In this document: positions 7,427 through 15,123 of the stretch, in pieces | How the letters are laid out: the number at the start of each line of letters is the position of its first letter | How positions within the stretch are numbered: the stretch's first letter is position 1 | Origin: Methanomassiliicoccales archaeon | GTDB taxonomy: Archaea; Thermoplasmatota; Thermoplasmata; Methanomassiliicoccales; UBA472 | NCBI GenBank assembly: GCA_035527755.1 | Contig: DATKZX010000017.1 | Location: 1-50,990 of the forward strand | Direction: 5' to 3' | DNA length: 50,990 nucleotides | Made by a program: the position numbers and the translations under genes | The notes under the pieces: model-generated | The model's input: only the letters and a program-made list of their open reading frames with translations | Database searches by the model: none | Told to the model about the DNA's origin: nothing

Positions 7427-9085
7427 ATGATAAAGCATACCTTACCGGAGGAATCACGATGGTCAAGAAATCAAACTACGGGTGGGATTTATTTATTGCC
7501 CACCAGGGCTAGTATCTTTGACACCACTTTACGTGACGGATCCCAGACCGAGGGGGTCTCGTTCTCCACCGAGGACAAACTGGAGATCCTCGATCGCCTG
7601 GACGCTTTTGGCATCGACTTCATCGAAGGCGGATACCCCGGATCGAACCCCAAGGACAAGGCGTTCTTCAAAGCGGCCAAGAGCGTCAAGCTGAAGAACG
7701 GTAAGCTGGTGGCCTTCGGTTCCACTCACAGACCGGGACATTCACCGGAACAGGACCAGAACCTTAAGGCGCTGCTCGACACCGAGACCGAATGGGTCTG
7801 CATCTTTGGAAAGTCCTGGGACCTGCACACGGAGAAGGCCTTGCAGGTATCATTGGAGGAGAACCTGAACATCGTTCACGATACCGTGGCCTTCATGAAG
7901 GAGAACGGTCGAAGGGTCATCTTCGACGCCGAGCATTTCTTTGATGGCTATAAGAACAATCAAAAGTACGCATTTCAAGTGTTGGATGAGGCGAAGAAGG
8001 CCGGGGCGGAATGGTTCTGTCTCTGCGACACCAACGGCGGTGCCTTTCCCAGCGAGGTCTTTCAGATAGTCTCACACGTGCGGCAGGAGATGAAAGTACC
8101 GTTGGGCATACACGCTCATAACGACGGCGAGCTGGCGGTCGGCAATTCGTTGGCGGCGGTGGAGGCCGGCGCCTCCATGGTACAAGGGACGATGAACGGT
8201 CTGGGCGAGAGATGCGGCAACGCCAATCTCTGTTCGGTGATACCGAACCTCATGCTGAAGATGGGCGTGCAGACCGGAGTGCAGCACCTGGACCGACTGA
8301 CCGGTCTGGCCAACTTCGTGGCCGAGATGGCCAACATCGCACCGAACCCCCGCGCACCCTACGTGGGCAGGAGCGCCTTCGCTCATAAGGGGGGGATACA
8401 CGTCAGCGCGGTTCTGAAGGATTCCCGGACGTACGAGCATGTGGACCCCGCGCTCATAGGGAATCTGCGCCGTATACTCGTCTCCGAGCTTTCCGGAGTA
8501 TCGAACATCATGGCCAAGGCCGAGGAGCTGGGCATCGACACCGAGAGGGACGGCGGGCGTTCCATCCTGGAGAAGATGAAGGCGCTGGAGGCACAGGGCT
8601 TCCAGTATGAGGCGGCGGATGCCAGCCTGGAACTGTTGATCCGCAAGCTCAAGGGACAGAACACCTCCCCGTTCCGATTGGACGGGTTCCGCACGTTCAT
8701 GGACGTCACCGGAGACGTCATGACCTCAGAGGCGTCGGTCAGGGTCGTGGATTCGGACGGAACGCTGGAACATACCGCCGCGAACGGTAACGGCCCGGTG
8801 AACGCTTTGGACCGAGCTCTGCGCAAGGCGCTGGAACGCTTCTACCCGGTGCTGAAAGAGATGCGCCTGATAGATTACAAGGTCAGGGTGATCGACGGTA
8901 AGGAAGCCACCGCGGCCAAGGTGCGGGTCCTCATCAGCTCAACGGACGGTACGCAGACATGGACCACGATAGGCGTGTCCGAGAACATCATCGAGGCGTC
9001 GCTGATGGCCCTCATCGACAGCATCGAATACAAGCTGATGAAGGCCGGTATCAGCGGCAACGACGTTACCTTGAACTGCGAGTAA
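7427..9085 (+). CDS. cimA: Citramalate synthase
   Basis: This HMGL-like acyltransferase of 552 residues condenses acetyl-CoA with pyruvate to (R)-citramalate, an entry to 2-oxobutyrate and isoleucine. It has the family motif FDTTLRDGSQTEG (31-43), the metal-binding HAHNDGELAVGNS (229-241), and a C-terminal LeuA-type regulatory domain from about residue 430. The GSQTEGVSFS form and the GINIP-less insertions resemble the CimA subfamily more than LeuA. leuA is encoded separately at 19.6 kb. The first 25 residues are unusual, because family members normally begin just before the FDTT strand, so a TTG near 7496 is an alternative start. It follows hom by eight bases, suggesting an amino-acid operon. 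Confidence 0.85.
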   Translation: MIKHTLPEESRWSRNQTTGGIYLLPTRASIFDTTLRDGSQTEGVSFSTEDKLEILDRLDAFGIDFIEGGYPGSNPKDKAFFKAAKSVKLKNGKLVAFGSTHRPGHSPEQDQNLKALLDTETEWVCIFGKSWDLHTEKALQVSLEENLNIVHDTVAFMKENGRRVIFDAEHFFDGYKNNQKYAFQVLDEAKKAGAEWFCLCDTNGGAFPSEVFQIVSHVRQEMKVPLGIHAHNDGELAVGNSLAAVEAGASMVQGTMNGLGERCGNANLCSVIPNLMLKMGVQTGVQHLDRLTGLANFVAEMANIAPNPRAPYVGRSAFAHKGGIHVSAVLKDSRTYEHVDPALIGNLRRILVSELSGVSNIMAKAEELGIDTERDGGRSILEKMKALEAQGFQYEAADASLELLIRKLKGQNTSPFRLDGFRTFMDVTGDVMTSEASVRVVDSDGTLEHTAANGNGPVNALDRALRKALERFYPVLKEMRLIDYKVRVIDGKEATAAKVRVLISSTDGTQTWTTIGVSENIIEASLMALIDSIEYKLMKAGISGNDVTLNCE

Positions 9086-9100
9086 GTGGTACCGTCGATC

Positions 9101-10036
9101 ATGAGCTACCCGGTAAGGCTGATCGCTCCCGAGGAGAAGGACGTTCTTTACGAGAAATATTCCTCCTGCAACTTCCACACCTCTAAAGCGGACATCAATG
9201 GTGTGTGCCTCAAACTGTACACCATGGACGACGCCACCAAGGGCATGTGGGAGGACAACTTCTACGCCATGTCCGAGACGGTACGCTCACACGGCCGGGT
9301 CATCTGCCTGGACGATCCATCGCATCCGTTGGAGGTATTGTACGAACCAACGGCCAAGACCGCCTTCCTCTTCAACTTCGATTACTATGGCTGGGTGAAG
9401 AGCGTCGCGCTGGCCGTCGCCGGCGACGTGCTGGAGGATGAACATCAGATCTATTCGGTGCACGGGGCTGCCCTGGACATCGATGGAAAGGGCATAACGC
9501 TCATCGCCCCGTCGAAAACAGGCAAGACAACCCACTCCTGGGGGCTATTGCGCAGCAAGGCCGCCAGGTTGGTGACCGACGATTGGTATTTCGTCCGCCT
9601 ATCGGACCGCCGCCCCATGGCCTTCGCATCGGAAAAGAACTGCTACATCGATGCGGACATCGGCACGATATGGGATGAATATCGCGATCTGGTCGAGAAG
9701 GCCAAGTTCGACAACAAGCAGCGGGCGGTGGTCAACGTGCGCTGGGTGGCCGGAAAGGGTTCCGTGATCCCCATGACCACCATACATGAGGTGGTCCTGC
9801 TGCGCCGGGACCGCAGCGATCCTGAGCAAGTACGGGAGCTTTCCCCGGACGAGGCTTGGGAGTACCTGGTGGCCAACGACCTCTGCAACCCGCACCAGAT
9901 GGTGCGCGACGAGCGCAAGATGCGATTGCGGGAGAGGTTCTTCCGCCAGTTCCTCTCCCAGGCCAAGGTGCACCTGGTGAACACCACCGCTTCGCCGGCG
10001 GAGACCCAGGAAGTCATCCGCCGCCTCGTCCAGTAA
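9101..10036 (+). CDS. HPr kinase/phosphorylase-like P-loop protein
   Basis: The C-terminal two thirds resemble the HprK/PEPCK-like fold: VHGAALDIDGKGITLI, then a Walker A LIAPSKTGKTT, then LVTDDWYFV, which matches the conserved LVADD of HprK. The N-terminal 110 residues do not match a family I can name. Archaea generally lack the HPr phosphocarrier, so its protein substrate is unknown and the HprK label is structural only. The frame also allows a GTG at 9086 immediately after the cimA stop, which would give 316 residues; I prefer the ATG at 9101 with low certainty. It follows cimA tightly and precedes the CARF-like gene by 43 nt. Confidence 0.7.
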   Translation: MSYPVRLIAPEEKDVLYEKYSSCNFHTSKADINGVCLKLYTMDDATKGMWEDNFYAMSETVRSHGRVICLDDPSHPLEVLYEPTAKTAFLFNFDYYGWVKSVALAVAGDVLEDEHQIYSVHGAALDIDGKGITLIAPSKTGKTTHSWGLLRSKAARLVTDDWYFVRLSDRRPMAFASEKNCYIDADIGTIWDEYRDLVEKAKFDNKQRAVVNVRWVAGKGSVIPMTTIHEVVLLRRDRSDPEQVRELSPDEAWEYLVANDLCNPHQMVRDERKMRLRERFFRQFLSQAKVHLVNTTASPAETQEVIRRLVQ

Positions 10037-10051
10037 GGCGGGGAAAGGCTG

Positions 10052-10058
10052 ATTTATC
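10052..10058 (+). promoter_or_regulatory. TATA box of the CARF-PIN pair
   Basis: The box atttatc is centred about 25 nt before the ATG at 10080, in the 43-nt gap after the HprK-like gene. It suggests the CARF-PIN pair has its own leaderless promoter and may be expressed independently of the cimA operon. Confidence 0.5.
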
Positions 10059-10079
10059 CCGCATCCCCATCCGAAGGAT

Positions 10080-10553
10080 ATGACCAAGGTCTTGCTCTCC
10101 ATGATGGGCCGCAGCGTGTGGGGTCTCTTCAATTCGGTGTGGGCCTCCGTACGGCAGTTCGATTTCCTGCCTGACCATGTATACGTTCTGACGGTAGGGT
10201 GCGACACGGCCAAGGCGGCCATTGCCCGGGAGATGCTGCTCATCCTTCTGAGGGAGCACGGTTCCAAGGCGGAGGTCGAACTGGTGAACGTACCTGGCAA
10301 CGACATAAGGGAGATCGGCCGGGTCGCCGGGGAGATCATAACCCGGGAAAAGGAGCTCGGGAACGAAGTGGCGGTGGACGTGACGCCAGGGACCAAGGGG
10401 ACGGTGCTCGGTACCGTGCTGGGGGCGGGCAAGGTCAAGGTGGACCACATTTTCTACCTGTACATCGAATCTCTACAGAACGCCTCCCGTCCCTATCTGG
10501 AAATACCATTGGAGCTGCAGCATTCCCACGACCTCCTGCAGGAGGTGCGATGA
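10080..10553 (+). CDS. Stand-alone CARF-like (CRISPR-associated Rossmann fold) sensor protein
   Basis: The 157-residue protein follows the CARF-domain plan. It has a first strand ending in a glycine turn (VLLSMMGRSVWGLFNSVW), the strand VYVLTVGCD, a helix, the strand VELVNVPG, the helix DIREIGRVAGEII, and the diagnostic strand-loop EVAVDVTPGTKGT (96-108), which corresponds to the D-x-T-G-G-T-K ligand loop of CARF proteins. The final strand is HIFYLYIE. CARF domains bind cyclic oligoadenylates or related nucleotides and control attached effector domains. No effector is fused here; the following gene overlaps by four bases and encodes a PIN-like nuclease. The third position of the loop is Pro instead of Gly. 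The family assignment is by pattern and should be tested by profile search. Confidence 0.68.
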   Translation: MTKVLLSMMGRSVWGLFNSVWASVRQFDFLPDHVYVLTVGCDTAKAAIAREMLLILLREHGSKAEVELVNVPGNDIREIGRVAGEIITREKELGNEVAVDVTPGTKGTVLGTVLGAGKVKVDHIFYLYIESLQNASRPYLEIPLELQHSHDLLQEVR

Positions 10554-11656
10554 TGGATGCGGACAAGGACTTCCTGACCGTCGTGCTGAACGAGGCCCGA
10601 ATGGCCGGCAAGGGTAACATCGTCGTTCACTCCGACCTGCTTGACCTGGACCTGATGGCGGTCGACCTGGAACGGAAGACGGTGCAGTGGGTGGTCAGGG
10701 AGGGTGACTACGACGCCGCCCTGTCCCAGGTGACACGGTCCCTGGGAGAATCGTTGGTGCATGACATGCCCACCTTCCTGGACCTGCGTGAGGCGCTGCA
10801 GTCGTCCATGTTCCTTCCCCCTACGAACCTGTCCGAGCTGCTGTCCGAGATCTACAATATGACCGAGAGGAAGAAGGACCCTTACCGATTTCCCAAGCAG
10901 ATGTGCTTCAGCGTGGATACCAACCTCCTGTACCGTCGACTGTTCTCCCGCCTTCTCCTGGCGGGCTCCGCCTGCGGAGTGCGAAGGTTCGACCCGGAGA
11001 AGGTGCAGGTGATCGTTCCCGCCCTGGCGGAAGAGGAGCTGTCCCGACGCGTAGGCCGGAAATACGATCGTCGAGACATGGAGGAACTGAAGAGGGCATT
11101 GAAGGACAGGACCGTGGTCGACGACCTGTTCAACTGCCTTTACAAACATGGCCGGAAGGCCATGAACGGACAGACCGAAGTGGCCCTGCTCAAGGAACGA
11201 TACAACTGCTGGTCCGCGCAAGGCGGCAGGTTCGACGACGACAAGGAACTGAGGGACGACGAGATGCTGCGTTCCCTGGCCGAAGAGGTCTACGAGCAGA
11301 AGATGGAGGTGCTCTTCCTGACCAATGATGATAAGACCAGGGCTCACGCCAATGCTCACAAGGTCCCTTCCCTGGTAATCGGCTATCCCTACGATGTCCC
11401 TACAAGCCTGACCTATGACCCCTGGCTTTTAACGGAACTGCTGTATGACCTCAGCCTTCTCCATATCTCCATATCTTTGAAGGGGACAGGGGTCAAGGTC
11501 CGGGGGGAGTGGATGGGCAAGACCGTGGAGGACTACCGGAACGAGCGTCTGAGGATATGGGCCGCGGAGGACTCGACGATCGGCAAGGTTCTTAGAACGG
11601 ATCTAAACATCGTCAAAGAGGTCAAAGAACGATTTCCTTGGCGCGAACTACGATAG
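10550..11656 (+). CDS. PIN-like nuclease paired with the CARF-like protein
   Basis: The 368-residue protein contains a PIN-type acidic pattern in its middle part: CFSVDTNLLY (D123), ALAEEEL (E161/E162), RDDEMLRSL (D236/D237), and a final LFLTNDDKTR (D260/D261). The spacing fits the four-acid active site of PIN ribonucleases. The N-terminal 115 residues and the C-terminal 90 residues do not match domains I can name. GGAGGT at 10541-10546 precedes two adjacent ATGs (10550 and 10553), and the first overlaps the CARF stop, so the two are probably translated together. An effector under control of the CARF-like sensor is the natural reading. It ends in TAG; T-runs follow at 11687-11691 and 11703-11709. 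Confidence 0.65.
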   Translation: MMDADKDFLTVVLNEARMAGKGNIVVHSDLLDLDLMAVDLERKTVQWVVREGDYDAALSQVTRSLGESLVHDMPTFLDLREALQSSMFLPPTNLSELLSEIYNMTERKKDPYRFPKQMCFSVDTNLLYRRLFSRLLLAGSACGVRRFDPEKVQVIVPALAEEELSRRVGRKYDRRDMEELKRALKDRTVVDDLFNCLYKHGRKAMNGQTEVALLKERYNCWSAQGGRFDDDKELRDDEMLRSLAEEVYEQKMEVLFLTNDDKTRAHANAHKVPSLVIGYPYDVPTSLTYDPWLLTELLYDLSLLHISISLKGTGVKVRGEWMGKTVEDYRNERLRIWAAEDSTIGKVLRTDLNIVKEVKERFPWRELR

Positions 11657-12186
11657 GACGTCGAATAAAAAAGTGATAGCCATACGTTTTTCGGTGAGAA
11701 CATTTTTTTCTTTGAAATCCAACTGGTTAACGACCTAAAGACCGGTCAAGTCAGGGGGAATGATTGGAATGAAGCTCAAGCCTGGTTTGGCGATCGAGAG
11801 ATCAAAACCACTTTCCCGACCCTTTATTTATAAATTATAAAGGAGCCCCCGCAAAACGATTTATGGTGGGGAAGTTGGAGAAGGTCCGCGGGGACTCCCG
11901 TTCTACCAATTTGATTTTCGATTATAAAAGGTGTGCGCTAATAGTAACGTATCTGATAAAACTGTCAATGCCAGTATCATTGGGTTCCCGCTGTCCATTC
12001 ATCATATGGCACTTGTCTCCCCGGTCTATGGGCCGGTAAAGAGACCTAGGTGGTTCGATCGGTGCCGAGGTCCCTCCTCTCGCTTCCCACCGCATCACTT
12101 CTATGGGCCGTATAGGAAAAGGTTTTCAAGAAAGAAGCGTTCCTCTTCTGGTGAAGACCTGATGGCTGTCCTCACAATACATCAGC
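11657..12186 (+). other. 530-nt non-coding interval with promoter-like boxes and a strong hairpin
   Basis: No convincing protein gene is present. An open frame from 11931 has no ribosome site and a low-complexity translation. Visible signals are T-runs at 11687-11691 and 11703-11709 (probable terminator of the PIN gene), an A/T-rich block at 11822-11840, a hairpin of 11842-11852 with 11888-11898, a second TATA-like block around 11929-11938 (attataaaag), and an 11-nt direct repeat tctatgggccg at 12025-12035 and 12100-12110. One or two small RNAs are possible. I could not match RNase P, SRP or tRNA signatures. Confidence 0.45.
11842..11898 (+). other. Long stem-loop, candidate small RNA or leader structure
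   Basis: GGAGCCCCCGC (11842-11852) can pair with GCGGGGACTCC (11888-11898) over 11 positions with a single C-A mismatch, closing a 35-nt loop. An A/T-rich box with several overlapping TATA matches lies just upstream. It sits about 350 nt before the L10e start and before that gene's own TATA box, so it is not obviously an L10e leader. Confidence 0.4.
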
Positions 12187-12187
12187 C

Positions 12188-12196
12188 TTATATAGG
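12188..12196 (+). promoter_or_regulatory. TATA box of the L10e gene
   Basis: The box ttatatagg lies about 55 nt before the L10e ATG. It predicts a start near 12218 and a leader of about 30 nt that contains the ribosome site AGGTGAT (12237-12243), 5 nt before the ATG. Confidence 0.6.
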
Positions 12197-12248
12197 AAAA
12201 TATGAATGTAGCCATCCCGTCGCTATACTTTAGCATAGGTGATATGAT

Positions 12249-12764
12249 ATGGCCAGAAAGCCGGCAAGGATGTACAGGAGACTCACGGGACAGGCCTTTA
12301 CCCGCAGGGAATACATGGGTGGCGTGCCCGCACTGAGGATCAACACTTTCGATCTGGGGATCACCAATGGCGATTTCCCGGTTACCATCAACCTCAAGGT
12401 CAAGGAGACATGTCAGATCAGACACACCGCCATGGAGGCTGCCCGTATAGCATGCAACAGGGTGATGTCCAGGACACCCGGTGGTAACTATCACCTGAAG
12501 TTCAGGATATATCCTCACCACGTGCTTAGGGAGAACAAGCTAGCCACCGGAGCCGGTGCTGATCGTATCTCCAGCGGTATGAGGAACTCTTACGGCAAGA
12601 ACGTGGGCACCGCCGCTCGGGTCCATGCCGGACAGATAGTTCTCACCATGAGGATACCCACCTCGAATTTCGCAAGCGCCAAGACGGCGTTGTGGAAGGC
12701 ATCCCTCAAGCTGCCCACCCCCTGCTTCATTGAGATCGTGAAGGGTGCTGAGCTGGTGAAGTAG
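12249..12764 (+). CDS. rpl10e: 50S ribosomal protein L10e (uL16)
   Basis: This 171-residue protein matches archaeal/eukaryotic uL16 over its full length: [10 protein letters not shown] at the start, the conserved [23 protein letters not shown], the loop [21 protein letters not shown], and AARVHAGQ. It belongs to the large-subunit central protuberance near the peptidyl-transferase centre. It has its own TATA box and a ribosome site 5 nt before the ATG, and ends in TAG. A T-run at 12798-12803 follows. It is the clearest single archaeal marker in the window. Confidence 0.97.
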   Translation: MARKPARMYRRLTGQAFTRREYMGGVPALRINTFDLGITNGDFPVTINLKVKETCQIRHTAMEAARIACNRVMSRTPGGNYHLKFRIYPHHVLRENKLATGAGADRISSGMRNSYGKNVGTAARVHAGQIVLTMRIPTSNFASAKTALWKASLKLPTPCFIEIVKGAELVK

Positions 12765-12797
12765 AACCCCTTTCCAAAATCCCTTTATCCATTCTCA

Positions 12798-12803
12798 TTT
12801 TTT
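12798..12803 (+). terminator. T-run terminator after L10e
   Basis: A run of six T residues about 35 nt after the L10e stop, without a strong hairpin, matches the poly-T termination signals common in archaea. Confidence 0.35.
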
Positions 12804-12852
12804 GCTTGCAAGCATTAATTATCCCTAAGCAATTTACACCGAAGGGAAGAAC

Positions 12853-14124
12853 TTGGACGTTGACACCTTATTTCTGGCCGGGGGCGCCATCATCTTCACA
12901 GGTTTCATTTCCAACTACCTGTTCAGGCGGTTCAAGGCTCCAGATGTCCTGATACTGATGTTCCTCGGCATGATCATGGGGCCCGGTGCCATCGGTCTCA
13001 TCTCCAGCGATGTGGCCCAGAACATGGAGGCGGTAACCCCATACGTGGCCTCCCTGGCCCTGGCGGTCATCATGTTCCAAGCTGGAATGGACCTGCACAT
13101 CGGAGAGGTCGTGAGGTCATTCAAGAGATCGCTAATCCAGACGGTAGTGGCATTCGCCGCCTCCATGTTGGTGACGACCGTGCTCTGTCTAGTGCTTACC
13201 GACTGGAACCTTAACACATGCCTTTTGCTGGGGGCGATCCTGGGCGGAACTAGCGGTGCCATAGTCATTCCCATGGTGTCCGGCCTGGGAATATCTAAGT
13301 CCGTGAAGATGATCCTGACCTTGGAGTCGGCCATCACTGATGTGCTGGTGATCGTCATCGCCACCTCCATAATCGTGTTCATGAGCCAGGACGGGGCGGA
13401 CATCACCTCCGGTGTCAGCCTGCTGGTGATATCGTTCTTGGTCTCCATCATGATAGGGGTCATCGCCGGGCTGGTGTGGACGCGCGTGCTCCTGCGTCTG
13501 AGCGCCCAACCATTCTCCTACATGATCACCATCGCCGCCATGTTGCTGGTGTTCGCCATCACGAACTTCCTGGTCGATAAGGCCGGTGGCGGAGCCATCG
13601 CGGTACTGGTCTTCGGTCTGACCCTCGGCAACCGAAGCGAGTTTGTCCGCATATTGAAGATCAAGGAGGAATGCTATTCCCTGGAGGACAAGGTCAAACG
13701 TTTCCACGATGAGATATCGTTCCTGATACGCACGTTCTTCTTCGTCTACCTGGGATTGGTGGTGACCACCATCGCCTTCACCGCATGGTACATACTATTG
13801 AGCCTCATCATATTCCTAGGCCTGCTCGTCGCCCGCTATATCTCCATGAGGCTGGCCGATAACTGCATCGGGCTGGACGACAGGGACCAGATGGGCCTTT
13901 TCTACATGATGCCCCGTGGCCTGGCCGCTGCGGTCATGGCCTCCATCCCCTTCTCCTATCCATCGGTGTTCAGTGAGGTCACTGCCGGTTCCATTCTTGG
14001 CGTCACGGTCATGGTGGTCCTGCTCACTACCGCATTGGCATCGGTGGGCGCCTTCTACCTGGAACTGCACATAAGACGTCAGAACAAGAACGGCAATGGG
14101 CAGAGGGCAGGGGGCAGAACATGA
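12853..14124 (+). CDS. Cation/proton antiporter, CPA1/NhaP-like
   Basis: The 423-residue protein is hydrophobic with about 12 membrane segments and no signal peptide. It shows LALAVIMFQAGMDLHIGEV, GAILGGTSGAIVIPM, and ESAITDVLVIVIATS. In CPA1 antiporters the last corresponds to ESxxND, with the Asp essential for transport; here the Asn is Thr. The start is TTG at 12853, preceded by GAAGGGAAG and a TATA-like box at 12813-12822. Its final ATGA overlaps the dph2 start at 14121, so the two genes appear co-transcribed although the functions are unrelated. It is distinct from the CPA2 protein at 3082 and lacks a linked RCK domain. Confidence 0.88.
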   Translation: MDVDTLFLAGGAIIFTGFISNYLFRRFKAPDVLILMFLGMIMGPGAIGLISSDVAQNMEAVTPYVASLALAVIMFQAGMDLHIGEVVRSFKRSLIQTVVAFAASMLVTTVLCLVLTDWNLNTCLLLGAILGGTSGAIVIPMVSGLGISKSVKMILTLESAITDVLVIVIATSIIVFMSQDGADITSGVSLLVISFLVSIMIGVIAGLVWTRVLLRLSAQPFSYMITIAAMLLVFAITNFLVDKAGGGAIAVLVFGLTLGNRSEFVRILKIKEECYSLEDKVKRFHDEISFLIRTFFFVYLGLVVTTIAFTAWYILLSLIIFLGLLVARYISMRLADNCIGLDDRDQMGLFYMMPRGLAAAVMASIPFSYPSVFSEVTAGSILGVTVMVVLLTTALASVGAFYLELHIRRQNKNGNGQRAGGRT

Positions 14125-15116
14125 TGGACCTTCAGACCGAAAAGGCCGTCGAGGAGATCAGGAAGCGCGGGGCGGTCGTGGTCGGATTGCAGATGCCCGA
14201 GGGCCTAAAGGTCCGAGCGAGGGAGATGGCCAGAGAGCTGGAGGAGGCCACCGGTTGCGAGGTGGTGATCGTCGGTGACCCTTGCTATGGAGCATGCGAC
14301 CTGAGGTCGTTCGAGGGAATGGACCTGCTGGTACACGTCGGTCATGCACCGATACCCGACCTGACGCCAAAGGTCCCCACGGTGTTCCTGGAGGTGCGAA
14401 TGGACTTCGACGTTCGCACGGGATTGCAGGGCGCAATGGACCGAATCGCCTCCAAGGTGGGGTTGGTAGCCACCGCGCAGCATCTGCATCTTCTCCCTTC
14501 GATCGAAAAGATGCTTACCGAGAACGGCCGTGAAGTGCATATCGGAAAGGGAGATGCCCGGACGGCCTCTCCGGGTCAGGTGCTGGGATGCAACGTCAGC
14601 TCCGCTCATGCCGTGGAAGGTTCGGTGGAGCAGTTCATCTTCATAGGTAGCGGTTACTTCCACCCCTTGGCGGTGGCGTTAGGCACCGGCAGGCCAGTGC
14701 TGTGCCTGGACCCTTACCGGGGAATGGTGGACGACCTGCAGGAGATGAGGGACAAGGTCCTGCGGCAACGCTACGCTGCCATGGCCAAGGCCCAAGAGGC
14801 CAAGGACTGGCTGGTGCTGGTGTGCGACCGGTCTGGTCAACGCAGGATGACATTGGCAAGGAAATGCCGCGATATGCTGCGGGAGAGGGGGATGAAGGCA
14901 GAGGTCCTTTTACTGAACGAGGTAAGGGCCGAGGCGCTGTTGCCCTATCGGGCGGAGGCGGCGGTGAGCACCGCCTGCCCGCGATTGGCCATCGATGACG
15001 GTCCGCACTATCCGATACCGCTCCTCACCCCCTGGGAGCTGGAGATGGTACTGGGGGTTCGGAAAATGGACGATTATCGCCTGGACCAGATACTGGAAGG
15101 GGACACACCATGCTAA
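14121..15116 (+). CDS. dph2: Diphthamide biosynthesis radical SAM-like enzyme Dph2
   Basis: The archaeal Dph2 homodimer uses SAM and a [4Fe-4S] cluster to transfer the 3-amino-3-carboxypropyl group to a histidine of elongation factor 2, the first step of diphthamide synthesis. The 331-residue product has the three expected cysteine sites: DPCYGACD (C55/C59), LGCNVS (C157) and STACPRLAIDD (C286). The repeated three-domain fold is visible as VVVGLQMPEGL, FIFIGSGYFHPL and LLLNEVRAEAL. The ATG overlaps the antiporter stop by four bases. The stop lies eight bases before the PaaK-like gene. Confidence 0.95.
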   Translation: MMDLQTEKAVEEIRKRGAVVVGLQMPEGLKVRAREMARELEEATGCEVVIVGDPCYGACDLRSFEGMDLLVHVGHAPIPDLTPKVPTVFLEVRMDFDVRTGLQGAMDRIASKVGLVATAQHLHLLPSIEKMLTENGREVHIGKGDARTASPGQVLGCNVSSAHAVEGSVEQFIFIGSGYFHPLAVALGTGRPVLCLDPYRGMVDDLQEMRDKVLRQRYAAMAKAQEAKDWLVLVCDRSGQRRMTLARKCRDMLRERGMKAEVLLLNEVRAEALLPYRAEAAVSTACPRLAIDDGPHYPIPLLTPWELEMVLGVRKMDDYRLDQILEGDTPC

Positions 15117-15123
15117 ATCTAAT

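Noticed and set aside
10199-10549. N-terminal extension of the PIN gene frame overlapping the CARF gene
   Set aside because: The extension lies in another frame of the CARF-like gene, has basic low-complexity composition, and the GGAGGT site supports the start at 10550/10553.
11940-12180. RNase P RNA or SRP RNA in the interval before L10e
   Set aside because: I looked for the RNase P core and SRP helix 8 motifs on both strands and could not identify them.
11931-12233. Open frame of 100 codons in the intergenic interval
   Set aside because: No ribosome site, skewed composition (many Pro, Arg and Ser) and overlap with the L10e TATA box. It is more likely non-coding.
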